Shown piece by piece: positions 60,069-64,000 of a stretch of DNA of 64,000 nucleotides. Source of the DNA: Oscillospiraceae bacterium (lineage in GTDB: Bacteria > Bacillota > Clostridia > Oscillospirales > Ruminococcaceae). Every line of letters starts with the position of its first letter. Positions within the stretch are counted from its first letter, which is position 1. Location of the stretch: assembly GCA_021202155.1 (NCBI GenBank), contig JAJQDP010000005.1:37260-101259 (forward strand). The letters run 5' to 3'. Position numbers and translations under genes: made by a program. The notes under the pieces are model-generated. The model was given only the letters and a program-made list of their open reading frames with translations, did no database searches and had not been told where the DNA came from.

Positions 60069-60409
60069 TGTACACTGCCTCCCAAAAGATTTTCCAAAAA
60101 GACTGCATTCTTAGCAATTTTGTTTACCGAGCATATTGTCTCCATATCATCCTTACTCACTCCATCCGCTCTGAAGGCACGTGTATACGAAAGCCCTTCT
60201 TCTCTACCGTTCTCCAGGTCAGACAACGACACCCCATACAGATTTCCGAGCTTTTCGAGCATATCCACTGACAAAGCTCGCTCTCCCGACTCAACTCTTG
60301 AAATCAGACTCGTGTCCACCCCAAGGAAACTTGCAATATCCTCCTGTCTGAAATTCCATATTTTGCGAAGCTTCTTGACTCTTTCTGCTACTATTTCCGT
60401 TTTACTCAT
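60065..60409 (-). CDS. Xre-type HTH transcriptional regulator
   Basis: This 114-aa repressor-like protein has an N-terminal helix-turn-helix domain (VKKLRKIWNFRQEDIASFLG, VDTSLISRVESGERALSVDM). It ends in a short helical region (METICSVNKIAKNAVFLENL). It starts behind GAAGGAGGCG. The promoter upstream has the direct repeat TGTCAA-at-TGTCAA spanning the -35 box, a plausible operator for autorepression. It is the first gene of the HTH-ImmA/IrrE-PIN operon. Confidence 0.88.
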   Translation of the reverse strand: MSKTEIVAERVKKLRKIWNFRQEDIASFLGVDTSLISRVESGERALSVDMLEKLGNLYGVSLSDLENGREEGLSYTRAFRADGVSKDDMETICSVNKIAKNAVFLENLLGGSVQ

Positions 60410-60432
60410 AAAACTCGCCTCCTTCTAATTGT

Positions 60433-60461
60433 ATTATATACTGCTTCTGTCAAATTGTCAA
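60433..60461 (-). promoter_or_regulatory. Promoter of the HTH-ImmA/IrrE-PIN operon
   Basis: Minus-strand TTGACA (60461-60456), a 17-base spacer and TATAAT (60438-60433). A second TTTGACA follows the -35 box, forming a direct repeat that may be the repressor's operator. Confidence 0.8.
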
Positions 60462-60544
60462 TGAAATCTACGTGAAATCATATGACACGGCACGCATAAA
60501 AGTGGCGCATCAGCTAAATTCAGCATCTGCGCCGACTCCTGCGA

Positions 60545-61276
60545 TCACACCTCTTCCCCAGCCTCTTCCTCCGTCTGAACCCTTGTAATATCAATAAAGT
60601 TCGGGACGGTGGTTATCTCGTTCTGCTGGGTTATATAAATGGAATAGGAGTACTCGGTGATACTGCCGTCGTCGCCAGTTATTTCGGTGACCTCCTTCAG
60701 GAAGAGGAGGTTTCCGTCGGCGTCAAAGTAATAGAGAACCTTGAAGCCGGTCATGCCATCGGCGGTTTCTACTCCCGAAAGCTTCGAGATGTCATAATAG
60801 TGGCAGACCTCAGTCGCAAGCTCGTTTGTTGCGATGTAGGAGGTCTCGGTGTTAACGGCTTTCTTATAGAAGACTATCAAACCCTCGTCAGCGAGCGGAT
60901 AGGGAACGTCTTTTGAGTAGGAGGTGAAAGTGGCATCGCCGGTGTCAAGATAAGTCACGACGCCGTTTTCCTCGGTGTACTGCTCATAGCCGTTGTTATA
61001 CTGGGCGATTACGGTGTCGCCGGAGACGGCATAGTAGGAGTAGGTCATGAGCCCCACCTCGTCGTACTTATAGATGAATATCTGTTCCGACTCACCGGTG
61101 CTGTCATTGATGACATCCACCCGTGCGGAGTCAAGCTCAACGTAAGCCGCCCGCGCCGCAAGGATATAGTCCTCACCAGCGACCGGATAATCCTCCCCGC
61201 ATGCGGTCAGGGAAACAGCCAGCACCGCCGCCATCATCACAGCCATAAACCTTTTAACAAACGATTTTAACTTCAT
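60545..61276 (-). CDS. Lipoprotein of unknown function
   Basis: This 243-aa protein has a basic start (MKLKSFVKRF), a hydrophobic signal and the lipobox LTAC near residue 26. The mature part is beta-rich, with repeated Y/F-D/E patterns (LMTYSYYAVSGDTVIAQYNN; LLFLKEVTEITGDDGSITEY). It may be an LolA/YcdR-like lipid-accessible barrel, but I recognise no family. The start at 61276 follows GGAGGATTAAG; the 45 extra residues in the track are false. It ends in an acidic tail (TEEEAGEEV). It lies downstream of the toxSAS-like pair on the same strand, with a 64-base gap. Confidence 0.65.
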   Translation of the reverse strand: MKLKSFVKRFMAVMMAAVLAVSLTACGEDYPVAGEDYILAARAAYVELDSARVDVINDSTGESEQIFIYKYDEVGLMTYSYYAVSGDTVIAQYNNGYEQYTEENGVVTYLDTGDATFTSYSKDVPYPLADEGLIVFYKKAVNTETSYIATNELATEVCHYYDISKLSGVETADGMTGFKVLYYFDADGNLLFLKEVTEITGDDGSITEYSYSIYITQQNEITTVPNFIDITRVQTEEEAGEEV

Positions 61277-61340
61277 CTTAATCCTCCACAAAAGAGAACC
61301 GTGCGCGAAACGGCACGGTTTCGATCCCTGCAAATGCTGT

Positions 61341-61565
61341 TTATAGCAGTTTGACCTGCTCCTCGAACTCGCTCTCCGAGTCCACAAACCGATACGGCTC
61401 ATACTCCCCATAAGCCGAAGGTCGGCTGATGGTGACGAGCTGGATTTTCCTTATGTCAACCTCTTTGGAGAGCTTGTGCTTAAAATCCACTAAGTGCCTG
61501 CCATGGTTTGTCTCCATCGCTATACAGCCGATTTTATCGACATTCTTCGCTACCAGATAGCACAT
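61341..61565 (-). CDS. Small partner protein of the RelA/SpoT-domain gene, DUF6718-like
   Basis: This 74-aa protein reads MCYLVAKNVDKIGCIAMETN, HGRHLVDFKHKL and QLVTISRPSAYGEYEPYRF. As I recall, this matches small DUF6718-type proteins of Firmicutes; no function is assigned to them with certainty. The ATG at 61565 has a perfect AAGGAGGTG seven bases upstream, and the gene overlaps the preceding RelA/SpoT-domain gene by 32 bases. Strong translation of a small overlapping downstream gene is what one expects of an antitoxin. The track's longer start at 61646 is unsupported. Confidence 0.7.
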   Translation of the reverse strand: MCYLVAKNVDKIGCIAMETNHGRHLVDFKHKLSKEVDIRKIQLVTISRPSAYGEYEPYRFVDSESEFEEQVKLL

Positions 61566-62181
61566 TTTCAAGCACCTCCTTAAAGTCTGCTTCTGTCCGG
61601 ATTTTACCGGCTTCATAATACTTGCGCATTTCACAGCCAACGGCATCCGGATAATTCTTCTTATATAGATAACTATGCAACCAGTTATTCAACTGACGGT
61701 CAATATAAGTGTTGTACTGAATCTCTATGGGATAGTGAATTTCGCTCTTCTGGTAATAGACGTGAACGCCGCGATAGCCGTCGTCATGAGCCTTTCCCTG
61801 GCTCATATCCGCTACACGGATTTTGTCTATTCCAGCAAGCTTAAAAACTTGCTCATAGTTATCACAAAGACAACGAAACCCGAGTAAGTCATCAAAAACT
61901 TTGCGGAGCTGATGGTCGGGATAGTATCTCTCGTACTTATCTTGTATAGACTGCAAACTCTTCACTCTGTAGTCTATAACCATGCCTTGAAGCAGGTCAT
62001 TGTCGTCATACCAGTCATTGACAGCCCACAGTTCCTCAAAGAGCTCCTCACGATCAAAATGGTGCAGATTTTTCTTGAGGTTTATCCCGAGCTGGGAATG
62101 ATAGGACAAGGCTTCAAGCCTTTCGACCGAAAGTCCGTCCTTCCTCAGCATACTATCCAAAATCTCAATCTGCTCCATCAT
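61534..62181 (-). CDS. RelA/SpoT-domain protein, toxSAS-like candidate
   Basis: This 215-aa single-domain protein has the (p)ppGpp-synthetase fold. Recognisable parts are KSLQSIQDKYERYY (about 74-87), DDLLGFRCLC (97-106), GYRGVHVYYQ (135-144, the G-loop with its stacking tyrosine) and YPIEIQYNT (150-158, with the catalytic glutamate). It lacks the hydrolase domain and the C-terminal regulatory domains of long RelA/SpoT proteins. Small synthetases paired with a small overlapping gene are often toxins (toxSAS) that modify tRNA CCA ends or make toxic alarmones. It starts 19 bases after the S1-domain gene. Confidence 0.75.
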   Translation of the reverse strand: MMEQIEILDSMLRKDGLSVERLEALSYHSQLGINLKKNLHHFDREELFEELWAVNDWYDDNDLLQGMVIDYRVKSLQSIQDKYERYYPDHQLRKVFDDLLGFRCLCDNYEQVFKLAGIDKIRVADMSQGKAHDDGYRGVHVYYQKSEIHYPIEIQYNTYIDRQLNNWLHSYLYKKNYPDAVGCEMRKYYEAGKIRTEADFKEVLENVLSGSEECR

Positions 62182-62199
62182 CTGACCCTATCCTGAAAA

Positions 62200-62829
62200 T
62201 TACCTTCTCCTTGACCCGCGCTTTTTGACGTCCATTGAGCGTTTGAGGTCGGACATTCTGTCCTCGCTTGAAGACTTGAACTTTGAGAGCATGTCCTCAA
62301 AGCCGGCATCTGTTGTGGTGCCGCTCGGTTTATAGGCGTACTCGGCGTTGACGAGTGCTTCCGGGTTCGGCTCCTCCTTCTTCACGGGCTTCTTTTGCTG
62401 ATAGTGCCTTGCCGGCTGGGAATCCTTGTCCTTGTCATACATGCCCTTGTCGCGACCACCCTGATTGTAGCCGCCGCGGCTGTCCCTGCCTCCGGGCTGT
62501 CCCTGTCCGCCGGGATGACCGCTCTGGTGTCCGTTCGGATGCCCGCCCGGTTGTCCGGCTCTTGGATTTGGATGATGGGGAGCCGGCTCCTTCGGGGGGA
62601 GTACCCTCTTTATAGAAAGCGCGACCTTGCCTCTCTCGTCAATTGAAATGACCTTGACCTTGACCATCTGCCCGACCTTCAGGAAATCGTTGATGTCACT
62701 TACGTATGTAGGGGAGACCTCCGAAATGTGAACCATTCCGTTCTTTCCTCCACCGATGTCGATAAATGCGCCGAATTTCTGAATACCGGTGACCCTGCCC
62801 TCGATAATGCTACCTTCTTCAAGCTGCAT
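62200..62829 (-). CDS. S1 RNA-binding domain protein, YabR-like
   Basis: This 209-aa protein has one N-terminal S1 domain (GSIIEGRVTGIQKFGAFIDI, KNGMVHISEVS, VKVKVISIDERGKVALSIKR, about residues 6-75). A long low-complexity tail follows, rich in Pro, Gly, His and Gln (PGGQGQPGGRDSRGGYN), and a basic end (MDVKKRGSRRR). Single S1-domain proteins of the YabR/YugI (GSP13) type bind RNA and ribosomes. The position after yabQ and divIC matches yabR of Bacillus. The disordered tail could be extra RNA contact surface. Confidence 0.82.
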   Translation of the reverse strand: MQLEEGSIIEGRVTGIQKFGAFIDIGGGKNGMVHISEVSPTYVSDINDFLKVGQMVKVKVISIDERGKVALSIKRVLPPKEPAPHHPNPRAGQPGGHPNGHQSGHPGGQGQPGGRDSRGGYNQGGRDKGMYDKDKDSQPARHYQQKKPVKKEEPNPEALVNAEYAYKPSGTTTDAGFEDMLSKFKSSSEDRMSDLKRSMDVKKRGSRRR

Positions 62830-62944
62830 AAATTTACTATTTCCTCTTTCATGACTTATTTACACGCCGGATTTATCCGAACATGTCCATAACCCCCACA
62901 TTTTTCGCTTCTGCATAGTGTTGGCAGAATTCGCCCTTACCCGC

Positions 62945-63295
62945 TTATTCCGCAGACTTGGCGTAGTATCTGGTTTCGCGCGGATAGGCATATCCCCTTG
63001 CAATAGCGGCTGAGAGCATATACTCATACTCATCGTCGTCGCTTAAGAGCCTTGTGTACTCGTCATTTTCCTGTTGTGCCTCGACGATTTCGGCTTCAAG
63101 CTTCTCGATGGTTGCCTTCTGCTCCGCAATATCCGCCTGCGCGGTGATAATTACCGACGCCGCAAAGACGAGGAGAAATGAGAAAATGATCAATTCGGCA
63201 AAATGCCCCAGCTTATGCGACTGCTTGTTGCGGGACATAATCTGAGCTCTTGTCTTCGGCTTCTGACTGTTGGCATTCCGAGTCGATGTAGCCAT
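62945..63295 (-). CDS. divIC: Septum formation initiator FtsB/DivIC-like protein
   Basis: This 116-aa protein has a basic cytoplasmic N-terminus, one membrane helix (LIIFSFLLVFAASVIITAQA, about 36-55) and a coiled coil (IAEQKATIEKLEAEIVEAQQ). A short extracellular C-terminus follows (IARGYAYPRETRYYAKS). This is the normal layout of DivIC/FtsB, which links early and late divisome proteins. Its place between yabQ and a yabR-like gene matches the spore-former arrangement. It has its own ribosome-binding site and a 115-base gap to the S1 gene. Confidence 0.85.
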   Translation of the reverse strand: MATSTRNANSQKPKTRAQIMSRNKQSHKLGHFAELIIFSFLLVFAASVIITAQADIAEQKATIEKLEAEIVEAQQENDEYTRLLSDDDEYEYMLSAAIARGYAYPRETRYYAKSAE

Positions 63296-63381
63296 TTCTC
63301 ACCCTCCAATCTGAGATAGTTATGCAAGGTATATTATACATCATTTAAGTCACATCTTGCAAGTCATTTATGAGGATTTTT

Positions 63382-63783
63382 TTATTTTTCCGAAAATTTT
63401 TTTGCGGGAATCGCTCTCCTGAACCTTGATGAGACGAAATTCAGGCACTTTCTGAGAATATTTACCGCCGTTCTGAATATTCCGGAGATGATCTTACCAA
63501 GGGTCAGAAGATAAACTGCAAATCCTGCTACCATCCCGGCAAGGACATAGAACCTGAGCTTGCCCTCGAGCATCGCAACCGAGAAGAGAAAGTAGACCCC
63601 GCCAAACAGAAGTGCAAACAGAAAATCCTCGGCGAACACTGCAAAGAATCTGTGCCTGAGGCTGATTCGCAATATTCTCAGCAGGTCATAACCCGCACCG
63701 AGCACCGCTCCCAAAATCGCCGCCAAGCCAAGCATCTGAAGCTCCACAGTCACGCCTAAGAATGAGCCGGGGTTGAATGTCAT
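63382..63783 (-). CDS. yabQ: Spore cortex protein YabQ
   Basis: This 133-aa membrane protein starts MTFNPGSFLGVTVELQMLGL at 63783, behind AAAGGAGGAAATC. It has a helix with GAGYDLLRILR (a YabQ hallmark), then FFAVFAEDFLFALLFGGVYF and a third helix. YabQ is needed for the spore cortex in Bacillus. Its presence suggests that the organism can make spores. The 44 extra residues of the track ORF are a translation of the upstream repeat. The usual partner yabP would lie beyond the window. Confidence 0.85.
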   Translation of the reverse strand: MTFNPGSFLGVTVELQMLGLAAILGAVLGAGYDLLRILRISLRHRFFAVFAEDFLFALLFGGVYFLFSVAMLEGKLRFYVLAGMVAGFAVYLLTLGKIISGIFRTAVNILRKCLNFVSSRFRRAIPAKKFSEK

Positions 63784-63804
63784 GAGATTTCCTCCTTTCA
63801 CCGG

Positions 63805-63960
63805 CAAGTTGTCGCCCTTCGGACGACGCCGCTCCCTTTGGTCGCGGCACCCCTCAGACGGCTTCGCCGCCAGCTCCCCTTTCAGGGGAGCCTTTTTATA
63901 TTCTCTCATAAGCATTTGGAAGAGGCAGTCAAAGCCTCCCCCGAAGGGGCATACGCGTAC
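63805..63960. repeat. Composite palindromic repeat upstream of yabQ
   Basis: GTCGCCC-ttc-GGACGAC, CTCAGACGGC-ttcGCCGCCAG and CTCCCC-tttca-GGGGAG occur, then GAGGCAGTCAAAGCCTCCC as in the copies at 9563 and 19043. The module order matches the family at 9468 and 18936. No gene is visible from 63784 to the window end. Confidence 0.65.
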
Positions 63961-64000
63961 ACTTAAGCGAAATTGGCAACAAAGTCAACTAAAGCGGGGA

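Overview
The window looks like a chromosomal contig from a spore-forming Clostridia bacterium, most likely an Oscillospiraceae/Ruminococcaceae-type gut organism. The reasons are a complete Firmicutes-order S10-spc-alpha ribosomal cluster, the rplU-prp-rpmA trio with a Prp-cleavable L27, a yabQ-divIC-yabR-like trio, ECF transporter genes beside truA, Gram-positive Shine-Dalgarno sites, sigma-A promoters (TTGACA-17-TATAAT), and an abundance of short palindromic repeats between genes. The lineage is inferred from gene content only.

Layout. 1-4.5 kb (+): end of an MFS transporter, then a small redox/membrane operon (flavin reductase-like, NAD(P)-binding protein, DUF1295 protein) and an unknown membrane protein. 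4.5-6.9 kb (-): an AAA/DUF4143 ATPase, then a PBECR4-like putative nuclease preceded by its own promoter, a tandem-repeat structured RNA and an intrinsic terminator. 6.9-23.6 kb (-): housekeeping genes (yebC, Mini-III RNase, obgE, L27/Prp/L21, a ClpE-like chaperone, CvpA, DUF5711, truA, ecfT-ecfA2-ecfA1, an rRNA methyltransferase-like gene, glmM-like, ruvB-ruvA-ruvC). 23.7-32 kb: HigBA-type toxin-antitoxin, comEC, a second AAA/DUF4143 ATPase, a solute-binding lipoprotein, a secreted CxxC-repeat protein and an AraC regulator. 32-41 kb: cell-surface genes (LTA synthase-like, CotH, YitT, cytidylate kinase-like, SH3-serpin lipoprotein, HAD). 41-42 kb: a candidate small RNA, tRNA-Leu(CAG) and a 59-aa ORF. 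42-58.7 kb (-): rpsJ to rplQ, with secY, adk, map, infA and rpoA. 58.8-64 kb (-): an HTH/ImmA-IrrE/PIN operon, a lipoprotein, a RelA/SpoT-domain gene overlapping a small partner gene (toxSAS-like), and the yabQ-divIC-yabR-like group.

How it fits together. Most of the window is core translation, DNA repair and envelope machinery. Between the conserved blocks sit at least three protein toxin-antitoxin-like modules and one candidate RNA-controlled nuclease module. The strongest candidate for something undescribed is 5909-6840: a PBECR4-type protein gene placed directly behind a terminator that ends a short RNA with two near-identical hairpin units, one base pair of which shows a compensatory change. 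That is the layout of type III (RNA antitoxin) systems, but the protein does not look like ToxN, CptN or TenpN. The second striking theme is a set of modular fold-back repeats whose small stems change sequence between copies yet stay self-complementary. Some of these repeats supply stop codons or C-terminal tails to neighbouring genes.
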